From positions 1-8,379 of the forward strand of contig JBLMZW010000072.1 in the NCBI GenBank assembly GCA_050259035.1: a stretch of DNA of 8,379 nucleotides, written 5' to 3'. Source of the DNA: JBLMZW01 sp050259035 (GTDB lineage Bacteria; Bacillota; Syntrophomonadia; Syntrophomonadales; DTU052). Positions 1-7,400 of this stretch are shown here, piece after piece. Each line of letters begins with the position of its first letter. The first letter of the stretch is position 1. The notes beneath the pieces were generated by a model. That model had not been told where the DNA came from and searched no databases. It saw nothing but the letters and a program-made list of their open reading frames with translations. Both the position numbers and the translations under genes were made by a program.

Positions 1-1362
1 GATTATAAGGTATCGCTGGTGTCTTCGGGATTAGAGGCTGTGAGCGAAGTAGATGAAAGTTACGATTTGGTGGTTCTGGATTGGAAAATGCCCGGAATTG
101 ACGGCCTGGAAACCTGGATAAGAATCAAAGAGAAGCTGGGAAAAAACGTTCCCAAAGCTATTATGGTTACTTCATACCAGAAAAGTGAAATAACTGACCA
201 GGCGACCCAGGAAGGTTTTGAAAAAATATTATCAAAACCCATCACTCAGTCTATGTTATTCGATGCTATACTGGATCTTTTCGGGGAAGAAATTACTCGC
301 AACAACACTACTCATGAACAGGATGTTATATCCGGCCTTGATGAAGTTAGAGGGGCACGAATACTGGTTGCTGAAGATAATCAAATTAACCAACAGGTAG
401 TCAGAGAAATCCTTGAAAACGAAGGTTTTTGGGTGGACATTGCTGAAAATGGGCAAATTGCAGTGGAAATGGTAATGGAAAAGAGTTTTGACGTAGTATT
501 GATGGATCTTCAGATGCCGGTTCTTGACGGCTATCAGGCCACTAAGATTATCCGATCAAAGAATCAGTCAGACTTGCCTATTATTGCCTTAAGTGCTGAT
601 GCAATGGAGGGTACAAGATCAAGGGTCGAAGAGGCGGGGATGAGTGATTACATTACCAAGCCCATTATACTTAAAGACCTTTTTGAAGTACTGGTTAAAT
701 GGATAACTCCCGGTACACGTGATATCTACGACGGGAGGAACGAACCATCGGACGAATCCTTGCGACTATCTCTTAATTTAAAATCTTTCGACGTTGAAGC
801 GGCTTTATTAAGGATCGGCGGCAATCAGAATCTTTATGTTGATATATTGAAAAAATTTGCTGCCAACTACGGTAATTTTACAAGGGAAATCAATGAACTG
901 CTTCTCTCAGGCGATATCCCCACAGTTGAAAGACATATGCACACCCTAAAAGGGGTGGCAGGTAATATAGGTGCCAAAGACCTTCAATATATCGTGCAAG
1001 TTCTGGAAGCTAAGTTCAAATCCGGCGAGGATATTTTAAAACTTGAAGCAATGAAGGTGCTAGAGGAGAAGCTTACAATTTCGATACAGGAGATAGCCTG
1101 CCTTAATGCCCGTGAAGAAGAGCCTGTTGAAATCAATTTAAGTGTTGAAGAACTTTTACAAAATCTTGAGGATTTAAAGGTATTAATTGACGACTATGAC
1201 ATAAGAGCCGAAGAAAAAATGAAGGAGGTGAAGGCGACTCTTACCAATATGGGGTATTCGAATCAAACCAAAGATATGGAGTATGCAATCAAAAACTATG
1301 ACATTGACCAGGCATGCACCATCTGCACCCTGCTAATTAATGAATTGCACGATAGGAGGTAG
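1..1362 (+). CDS. Hybrid sensor histidine kinase, C-terminal part (REC-REC-HPt), 5' end outside window
   Basis: The frame is open to the first base, and the residues before the first possible start (GTG at 19) already read as receiver-domain sequence, so this is the 3' part of a longer gene; 453 codons are visible. Counting from base 1: a first receiver lacking its N-terminal acidic pair, with phospho-acceptor D27 in LDWKMPG and K79 in SKPI; a complete second receiver at about 117-228 with the acidic pair E-D126, phospho-acceptor D169 in LMDLQMP and K220 in TKPI; an HPt domain at about 260-350 with phospho-histidine H314 in HTLKG; then a helical, charged tail of about 80 residues. The sensor and kinase domains presumably lie upstream. 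In this family phosphate moves from kinase His to receiver Asp to HPt His and on to a separate response regulator, and the next gene is the obvious recipient. Domain calls are firm; the signal sensed is unknown. Confidence 0.93.
   Translation, partial: DYKVSLVSSGLEAVSEVDESYDLVVLDWKMPGIDGLETWIRIKEKLGKNVPKAIMVTSYQKSEITDQATQEGFEKILSKPITQSMLFDAILDLFGEEITRNNTTHEQDVISGLDEVRGARILVAEDNQINQQVVREILENEGFWVDIAENGQIAVEMVMEKSFDVVLMDLQMPVLDGYQATKIIRSKNQSDLPIIALSADAMEGTRSRVEEAGMSDYITKPIILKDLFEVLVKWITPGTRDIYDGRNEPSDESLRLSLNLKSFDVEAALLRIGGNQNLYVDILKKFAANYGNFTREINELLLSGDIPTVERHMHTLKGVAGNIGAKDLQYIVQVLEAKFKSGEDILKLEAMKVLEEKLTISIQEIACLNAREEEPVEINLSVEELLQNLEDLKVLIDDYDIRAEEKMKEVKATLTNMGYSNQTKDMEYAIKNYDIDQACTICTLLINELHDRR
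1354..1360 (+). promoter_or_regulatory. Ribosome binding site of the HD-GYP gene, running into the kinase stop codon
   Basis: AGGAGGT lies 8 nt before a TTG start at 1369 and is contained in the last kinase codons and first stop base. It is what selects the TTG start, and it implies that the two genes are translated from one message, possibly coupled. Confidence 0.8.
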
Positions 1363-1368
1363 GTTTTT

Positions 1369-2406
1369 TTGGTTCATAGTGTACTGATTGTCGATGATAC
1401 TCCAGAAAACATAGATGTGTTAAGGGGCATTCTCGGAGATGAATATAACATAAAAGTGGCAATTAACGGTCAGATGGCTTTGAAGGCGGCTGAAAAGACC
1501 CTGCCTGATATTATACTGCTTGATGTCATGATGCCCGATATGGATGGTTATGAAGTATGTGCCAGACTTAAAGCCAACCCTATTACGCACAACATTCCGG
1601 TTATATTTGTTACTGCCAGAGGTGACGAGGTGGATGAAGCCAAAGGCTTCGAAGTCGGAGCTGTCGATTATGTTACCAAACCTATCAGTTCTATCATTGT
1701 AAAAGCAAGACTAAGAACCCAGCTGGCGCTTAAGGACCAGAATGCTGAACTGGAACGTCAAGTGACCAGCAAAACGAAGCAAATATATGAAACCCAGCTT
1801 GAGATTATTAGAAGATTGGGCATCGCCTCAGAATATAGAGATTACGAAACCGGTATGCATATTGAGAGAATGAGCCAATATACCTACCTTATTGCCAAAG
1901 CTTATGGATTAGGCGAAATGCAGGCCAAACTTGTTTTCGAAGCTGCACCGATGCATGATGTCGGTAAAATCGGAATACCAGAATCGATTTTATTAAAACC
2001 AGGTAAACTTACTGATGAAGAATTCGCAATCATGAAAAAACATTGTAGGATTGGAGCAGAAATTATTGGGGAGCATAAGGTCGAGTTATTAAAAACCGCT
2101 AGAATAATTGCCTTACAACACCATGAGAAGTGGAATGGAACGGGTTATCCCGAGGGATTGTCGGGCGATGATATACATTTATATGCCAGGATAGCCGCTG
2201 TTTCAGATGTTTTCGACGCACTGTCAAGCAAAAGACCATACAAAGAGGCCTGGAGCAGCGAAAAGACAATAGAGCTTATAAAAAGTGAAAGCGGAAAGCA
2301 TTTTGATCCTTTGGTTGTCGAGGCATTCTTTAAGTGTCTTGATGATATTCTGGCAGTCAAAGAAGTGCATAGTGATGAGAGTCCATTAATAGAAAGGATT
2401 AGCTAG
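1369..2406 (+). CDS. Response regulator with HD-GYP domain, probable cyclic-di-GMP phosphodiesterase
   Basis: A 345-aa cytoplasmic protein starting at TTG. Residues 1-120 form a receiver with acidic pair D9-D10, phospho-acceptor D52 in LLDVMMP, T82 and K104 in TKP. A charged helical linker (about 120-150) leads into an HD-GYP domain with the full set of expected metal and substrate motifs: H164, HD at 196-197 in HDVGKIGIP, H225, HHE at 251-253, GTGYP at 257-261 and D280. The HHExxDG motif reads HHEKWNG here, an Asn variant. HD-GYP proteins hydrolyse cyclic-di-GMP to pGpG and/or GMP, and the intact motifs argue for an active enzyme. The gene sits 6 nt after the hybrid kinase, so it is the likely output of that phosphorelay. 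It ends in tandem TAG TAA stops, followed by a hairpin terminator. Pathways controlled (motility, biofilm, sporulation) cannot be read from the sequence. Confidence 0.95.
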   Translation: MVHSVLIVDDTPENIDVLRGILGDEYNIKVAINGQMALKAAEKTLPDIILLDVMMPDMDGYEVCARLKANPITHNIPVIFVTARGDEVDEAKGFEVGAVDYVTKPISSIIVKARLRTQLALKDQNAELERQVTSKTKQIYETQLEIIRRLGIASEYRDYETGMHIERMSQYTYLIAKAYGLGEMQAKLVFEAAPMHDVGKIGIPESILLKPGKLTDEEFAIMKKHCRIGAEIIGEHKVELLKTARIIALQHHEKWNGTGYPEGLSGDDIHLYARIAAVSDVFDALSSKRPYKEAWSSEKTIELIKSESGKHFDPLVVEAFFKCLDDILAVKEVHSDESPLIERIS

Positions 2407-2429
2407 TAATCTTATTTATTAAGACTGAT

Positions 2430-2460
2430 TATAAAGCCGCTCCCAAGGAGCGGCTTTATA
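2430..2460 (+). terminator. Intrinsic terminator of the kinase/HD-GYP operon
   Basis: A perfect 14-bp inverted repeat (TATAAAGCCGCTCC / GGAGCGGCTTTATA) with a 3-nt loop CAA lies 24 nt past the HD-GYP stop. The GC-rich core is followed by a T-rich but short tail (CTTTATACATTTT). It is the only strong hairpin after the operon. The A/T-rich outer stem could also let it work in the opposite direction. Confidence 0.88.
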
Positions 2461-2574
2461 CATTTTAAGCAACAACCAACCATTTCAGCGTAATAAAAGC
2501 GCAAATTAACCGGTAAAACGATCTTCTTTGCCCGTATACCTGTCAGCAGTCTTTTAAAACCCCAAGAAATAGAT
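2461..2574. other. Convergent intergenic stretch with no recognised gene
   Basis: This is the space between the plus-strand and minus-strand terminators of two convergent operons. I see no ORF with a ribosome binding site, no repeat and no RNA-gene-like fold in it. Confidence 0.6.
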
Positions 2575-2609
2575 AGCCACAGGTAAGAGATAACTCATCA
2601 CCTATGGCC
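2575..2609 (-). terminator. Probable terminator of the sigma/anti-sigma operon
   Basis: Eight nt past the minus-strand stop codon at 2617, the RNA read on the minus strand can form about 15 base pairs (2598-2609 with 2575-2586, then 2594-2596 with 2587-2589), a single-base bulge and a UUAU loop. Three of the pairs are G-U. The plus-strand copy would have A-C mismatches there, so the fold is specific to the minus strand. A U-rich run (UAUCUAUUUCUU) follows. The tail is not a pure U tract, so the call is probable rather than certain. Confidence 0.6.
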
Positions 2610-2616
2610 GTTACAA

Positions 2617-3720
2617 TTAATTTTGAGCCAGGATCCTGCCAGTAACTATGCCATCAGCATCTCTTGATATATGGACGGCACTTTGTTCTTTGCCTTCGCC
2701 CGATACCCAGATGATTTTTGACCCCGTTTCTCCTTTCTTGAAATAAGAATCTACGTCAAAAGAACCACTATAACCTTCATATTCGTAGCAAGCCATACCG
2801 TATTTATCATAAGTAACTTGTTTAATTGACTCAGGTATTGCAGCGGCATCGGCAAATACTTTTTCGTAATCAATGTCTTTTTCTTTACCAGCTGTGGTAT
2901 CAGACGCAGGTTTTAATAATTCCTGCAAATATTTATCCGCTTTGCTATGATCGGCCTTTTTTGCGCTAAGCGGTAAATCAAACAGGGCGTTAGCTCCGCT
3001 ATAATCCGGATTGGGACTGACTAAACCGGTTTCTTCGTCATAGTTAAAAGCATGAATATCATAAAAGGAACTGGTACTGATGCAAAGATATAGCCCTCTA
3101 TCGGCAAACATTTCAATTCCGTCGCATTCTATCAATCGGTACATGATACCATCGATTACACATTCGCTATATCCGCCATTCATGGAAGCGATATTAACCT
3201 GCCACGGCTTTTGGCCTTTAATTAAAGGCGAGATGAAAAACGGATCTTTGCCATATTCACTATCCCTGGTATTCGGCATTTTACTGCCATCCTCTTTTTC
3301 TATTGAAACTACGGCATAGGTTCTATCGGCACGTATATCCTGGGAGGAGTCTCCGAAGTCACTTAAACCCTTTCCTGAAACAATTCCCAGCAAGGTGAAA
3401 ACATATCCGCCGGAAGCTACTGATTTATTGACTTCAATTGCATCTTTGTCTTCAAATGCCTGGGCCAGAATTTTATTGCCGAAGTGTTCGGCAACCTGTT
3501 TAGAACTTAAAAGATACCAGGCTGCATAGGTCGTTATTGACATTACCACAATAATGGCAGCAGCAACCAAGGCCACGGCTGCCTTCCTACTATAAGTTGG
3601 TTTCATGCTTCTTCTCTCCTTGAATTGGTTTATGATGCTTCGGTTTAATTCGTCACCGGGCTCAACTGTTGCGGATAAAGCCTGCTTTAATAGTTGATCC
3701 AGCTGTTCTGAACTTTTCAT
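2617..3720 (-). CDS. Membrane-anchored putative anti-sigma factor
   Basis: A 367-aa protein: a charged cytoplasmic N-terminus of about 45 residues, one transmembrane segment at about 47-68 (AAVALVAAAIIVVMSITTYA), and about 300 residues predicted outside the membrane. The N-terminus has no HxxxCxxC zinc motif, so it is not a ZAS-type anti-sigma factor. It resembles the DUF4179-like or uncharacterised anti-sigma proteins that follow ECF sigma genes in Firmicutes; this assignment rests on topology and position more than on a diagnostic motif. It overlaps the sigma gene by ATGA, with GGAGGT at 3730-3735 inside the sigma C-terminal codons, so the two are translationally coupled. By inference, the N-terminus holds the sigma factor at the membrane and the outer domain senses an envelope signal. 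The large outer domain has no function I recognise. A second possible start lies at codon 39, just before the membrane segment. Confidence 0.75.
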   Translation of the reverse strand: MKSSEQLDQLLKQALSATVEPGDELNRSIINQFKERRSMKPTYSRKAAVALVAAAIIVVMSITTYAAWYLLSSKQVAEHFGNKILAQAFEDKDAIEVNKSVASGGYVFTLLGIVSGKGLSDFGDSSQDIRADRTYAVVSIEKEDGSKMPNTRDSEYGKDPFFISPLIKGQKPWQVNIASMNGGYSECVIDGIMYRLIECDGIEMFADRGLYLCISTSSFYDIHAFNYDEETGLVSPNPDYSGANALFDLPLSAKKADHSKADKYLQELLKPASDTTAGKEKDIDYEKVFADAAAIPESIKQVTYDKYGMACYEYEGYSGSFDVDSYFKKGETGSKIIWVSGEGKEQSAVHISRDADGIVTGRILAQN

Positions 3721-4241
3721 AATTCACTGACCTCCAACTCCAGAATACTCTTTAAGGCTTTTCGGGCTTTGTAAAGCCTGCTCTTCACCGTTCCCAGTGG
3801 GATTTTCAGTGATCGGGCTATCTCTTCGTTGGACATTTCAGCCGTATAGTACATGTACAATGGTATTCTTAATTTATCGTCCAGCGTATCAGCCGCATTC
3901 TGTATCGTTGCGCGAAGTTCATTGGATATAACCATATCCTCCGGGGTTGTCTGATCTTTAGGTATGTAATTAACATTCTCTCTATGTTCCAATATTGGCG
4001 CTAATTTTTGCCGCCGGGCATACTTGCGGCGATTGTTTTTCCACAGCCCTATGGCAACGGCAATAAGCAACCCCTTGGGATTATTATCTTTATCAATTTT
4101 GTGACGCAACTCTACAGCCTTAAGAAATGTTTCCTGATATAAGTCGTCTGCATCGGTCTGGTTTTTTGTAAGCCGGTAGCAAAAACCATAAATAGCTTTA
4201 CCATGCAGCATAATAAGGTCGCTTAACTCCGTAACTTCCAC
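3717..4241 (-). CDS. ECF-type RNA polymerase sigma factor (sigma-70 family)
   Basis: A 174-aa protein of usual ECF length. Sigma region 2 spans about residues 12-80 and includes DADDLYQETFLKA at 30-42, the core-binding and -10 recognition helix. Region 4 spans about 115-165 and has the helix-turn-helix MSNEEIARSLKIPLGTVKSR, which recognises the -35 element. Regions 1.1 and 3 are absent, as in this class. The start is GTG at 4241, preceded by AAGGGGG 7 nt upstream; an in-frame TAA five codons before it rules out any longer protein. An ATG two bases upstream is in another frame. The gene overlaps the putative anti-sigma gene by 4 nt, the standard arrangement for a sigma factor held inactive by a membrane partner. 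Such factors often activate their own promoter and nearby genes; the divergent secreted-protein gene is a candidate target, but that is inference. Confidence 0.93.
   Translation of the reverse strand: MEVTELSDLIMLHGKAIYGFCYRLTKNQTDADDLYQETFLKAVELRHKIDKDNNPKGLLIAVAIGLWKNNRRKYARRQKLAPILEHRENVNYIPKDQTTPEDMVISNELRATIQNAADTLDDKLRIPLYMYYTAEMSNEEIARSLKIPLGTVKSRLYKARKALKSILELEVSEL
3730..3735 (-). promoter_or_regulatory. Ribosome binding site of the anti-sigma gene within the sigma coding sequence
   Basis: GGAGGT on the minus strand lies 9 nt before the anti-sigma ATG and is encoded by the last codons of the sigma gene. It supports the 3720 start and coupled translation of the pair, which would keep the two proteins near equal amounts. 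Confidence 0.75.
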
Positions 4242-4248
4242 ATAAACG

Positions 4249-4255
4249 CCCCCTT
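4249..4255 (-). promoter_or_regulatory. Ribosome binding site of the sigma factor gene (GTG start)
   Basis: AAGGGGG on the minus strand lies 7 nt before the GTG at 4241. A stronger match, AAAGGAGGTT, lies further upstream (4269-4278) but is 27 nt from the start, too far to serve it. Confidence 0.55.
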
Positions 4256-4365
4256 AAGAATAATTATAAACCTCCTTTCTGAACGGCCATTCATCTATGT
4301 AATTGTCGCGGCAGAAGAAAAGGTTCATTTTTATTCGAGCATTATACCTTGGGTCAAAAAAACAA

Positions 4366-4394
4366 ATGACTGCAGAACCCTCAGGATGTAAAAT
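4366..4394 (+). promoter_or_regulatory. Candidate sigma-A-type promoter for the propeller gene
   Basis: ATGACT (4366-4371; four of six matches to TTGACA) is separated by 17 nt from TAAAAT (4389-4394; five of six matches to TATAAT). Transcription would begin near 4401, giving a leader of about 25 nt before the GTG start at 4426. A promoter here is incompatible with translation from the upstream TTG at 4303 and so favours the later start. The match is good but not unusual for AT-rich DNA. Confidence 0.45.
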
Positions 4395-4413
4395 ATTCCA
4401 AAGAAGACAATCT

Positions 4414-4420
4414 GGAGGGA
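4414..4420 (+). promoter_or_regulatory. Ribosome binding site fixing the propeller-gene start at GTG 4426
   Basis: GGAGGGA lies 5 nt before GTG at 4426. The protein from this GTG begins directly with a signal peptide, whereas the 41 codons from TTG 4303 have no ribosome binding site and would bury the signal peptide inside the chain. Confidence 0.75.
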
Positions 4421-4425
4421 TAAAG

Positions 4426-7400
4426 GTGCGGAAAGGTTATTACATCCTGCTAGTACTACTTTTCCTGTGTATGTTTTTCGCTGGAACAGCTTTAGCCACG
4501 GAGGCCAAGCCACCTAATACATGCATCAAATGGGTGGATTTACATACCAGCAACGAATCTGAGAGCCTCAACTCGGTAGCCTATGGCAATAACCGTTTCG
4601 TTGCGGTGGGCAATAACGGTACTATCCGAATTTCCGACGATGGTCTTAGCTGGAAAAGTATAGCCTGGTCTGATACTACCACCTATAAAGGGGTTATTTA
4701 TAACGGCAAGTGCTTTGTAGCGGTGGGAGACTTCACAATTATTCGGTCCATTGACGGAATTAAATGGAACAAAGTGCTGGTAGTAGACAAAGATAGAGAG
4801 GGCCTTTACAGATCTGACGGTTTTGCGAGCCTGGTTTGGAATGGAAAGACGTTTCTTGCCGGTGGGGATAGCCTTTTTTATAGCTCCCCTAATGGAATCG
4901 AATGGGATAAAGTGCAATCCGATGATATAGCCAGCATCGATTCCCCGATTATTGTAAACAGCATCGCTTTCTCGAAGGATAAAACTATAGCCGCAGGTTT
5001 TGTTGACCTGGAGGTAGCCGGTATTCCTTTAATTCTGACTGGTCAAGACCGCACCTGGACCAAGACCGAAGACGAAAACCTGCCAACTAATCTCGTATAT
5101 TATACCGGGAAGCACTTTGTTTTATGGGGGCGGGATTCTGTCTATTCATCCACAGATGGAGTCAAATGGTCCCTAAATCAAGAAAATCCGGCTATTGGAC
5201 TAGCGTGGGTTAAAAACATCGCCGGCATTATGTACGGAAGTGATGGAAAGAAACTGTTCACATCCCAGGACGGTTTTAGTTGGAAAGAATCTAATCTTCC
5301 CAACGTAGGAGCTTCTTTAAACGACGTCGCAGCGAATGGCAAGGGGACCCTGGTCACGGTAGGAGATAACGGAGAAATTCATTTATTTGACTCCCCAAAA
5401 GGCTGGCGCGCTATCGATACCGGTCTTGTCTACACCATCAACGGTGCAGCAACAAATGATAAAGTGTTAGTAACAGTGGGCAATGCAGGGCAGATACGTG
5501 TCACAACGGACGGAAACAAATGGGATGTCATTAAAGGGGTTGCGGACAAGGATTTATACTGTGTCGCTTACCTGGAAAAGCGTTTCATTGCTGGTGGGGC
5601 CGATGGATTAGTCTTGATTTCGGCCGACGGTTACACCTGGCATAAAGCAGGTACGGATTCTCAATGGGGTATACGGTCTATTGCTTATGGGAATGGCCGG
5701 TTTGTGGCGGGCGGTGATCATGTCTCATTTCTAGTTTCCGAAGATGCTGAACATTGGCGCAAAGTAAATGAAGATAAGTATGACAGTGATAATGTTCAAA
5801 GTATTGTCTTTAACGGCAAATTGTTCATAGCTGCTACTATCAATAGAACCTATACCTCAGAGGATGGAATCACATGGAAAACCATTGGTGATGGTTGCGA
5901 TTTTCTCTTATTTGATGGCAAACAAGTATTGAGTGATGATGGCTATTCAGGAATAAGGTCGACCAACGATGGTTCTATCTGGACCACCATTTGCGATTCG
6001 GACCTTGCCGATCCTCCTTTGGAAGCAAGTGCCTTTACATACATCGATGGTTTGTATATAAGTGCATCTAACAACATAATGATTTCATCCGATGCTGTAT
6101 TATGGTCACTAACTACTGACCGGGCAAATCCCAACGCAGTACTGGCCACAACTAAGTTCAAAGACTCGTTCTATGCTTTTGGGGAGCGGGGCCTTTACCT
6201 GAGAGGTGATTTAATTTCGCTTCCTGCACCGGCAGGAATAGACTATTATTGGGATATTGATCACAAGTTATATTCAGCAAATGGGACGCTTAGACGTCAA
6301 ACTGACGGGACGCCTATACCCGAACAGGAATCAATAATAAATAATAACATTTTATTCATGTCGGCCGAAAGCATTGCCGCATTTATCGAAGGAAAAGTTG
6401 ACAGCGCTGAAGGGAAGGCAGTAATAACTAAGAACAATCGCCAAATGACCTTCCGCAGTGGAAGTAAAAGTGTAACTATAGACAATGTTTCGTATCCTCT
6501 GCCTGCTCCATGTTTTATTTCGGGGAATAAACTGATGTTACCAGCCATATTTACTTTTAACCGCGCAGGCATCACTGCCGATTATGACGGTGCGGCCAAA
6601 CTCTTGACCTTATCTTATAAGACCAATGCCGATGCCAGCCCACAGCAATGGACGGCCATCAATTTTACCGGAAACATTGTGTTCAGCCTGGCTTGGAATG
6701 GGGAAACATACGCGGCCTATGTAAATGATAATAGTACCTTCTATATCGCCACTTCATTTGATGGTGTGCATTGGATAAATGCCAAAGACGTAGGTAATGT
6801 TCAAGATGCTAAACTACTCGTTATCGGCAAAAGGATTTTTCTCATTGGTACTAAATGCGAGCCCGGGCATAAAGATGAAATGATCTGCTGGTACTCAGAT
6901 GATTTAAAGACATGGAATAAGAACCCTGATGATCAGCCGCCTCCATTAGCTTACGAATTTGCTTATAACGGAAAAACCGTACTAACTATGGGGGAAGATA
7001 ATATTTACAGAACAACCGATGGCTTGACTTGGACAAAAACTGCGACCCTTCCTGAATCCTGCGGCATTCGCTGGACTGGAGAAAGCTTTTTAGTATCTTG
7101 TTCTAAGGGAATTTATCAGTCAAAGGACGGTATCTCTTGGGAGATCCTTTCCAATGGAATAAGTTCTGGGGAAACTGATATATTGAATGAAACTTATTTT
7201 GGAGTTATTGATGGTTCAATTAGAATTAAAAATAACAACGGCAAATGGATAGAATCCTTTTCAATGCCTTGCTGTTATCTACAACTTGCGGGAAAGACTG
7301 ACAAATATATGTTGGCAGCTACTTCTACTGACTCTGAAGATCAGGTGCAACTATATAAAACTGCGGATGGTTCTAAATGGTCTCACATCATAGCCCCACC

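Noticed and set aside
19..21. GTG at 19 as a true start of the kinase-type gene
   Set aside because: The frame is open to base 1 and the residues before it (DYKVSL) continue a receiver domain, so the gene is simply cut by the window.
3080..3319. A 79-residue plus-strand frame within the anti-sigma gene
   Set aside because: It is antisense to a better-supported gene, and its sequence looks like a reverse-frame artefact with no domain.
4223..4294. A 23-codon leader ORF on the minus strand overlapping the sigma start
   Set aside because: No ribosome binding site precedes its ATG and the peptide has no feature of a known leader; such short ORFs arise by chance.
4281..4308. ECF-type promoter in the divergent gap (GAAC ... 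GTC on the plus strand, or GAAC ... CGAC at 4305-4326 on the minus strand)
   Set aside because: The gaps between the motif halves are about 19 and 14 nt, against roughly 16 in well-studied ECF promoters such as sigma-W, and the halves are too short to be significant alone.
4303..4425. TTG at 4303 as the start of the propeller protein
   Set aside because: It has no ribosome binding site, the added 41 residues would place the signal peptide internally, and a candidate promoter lies inside this stretch. GTG 4426 has GGAGGGA at 5 nt and begins with the signal peptide.
4456..4485. Lipoprotein signal in the propeller protein (Cys in LFLCM)
   Set aside because: The residues before the Cys (L-F-L) do not fit a lipobox with a small residue at -1, and a normal type I cleavage site (ALA) follows.
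4540..4917. A 125-residue open frame on the minus strand inside the propeller gene, and similar antisense frames at 2145-2360, 5943-6161, 6297-6575 and 8063-8266
   Set aside because: They lie opposite well-supported genes, lack ribosome binding sites and show no recognisable protein features; they are shadows of the coding strand.
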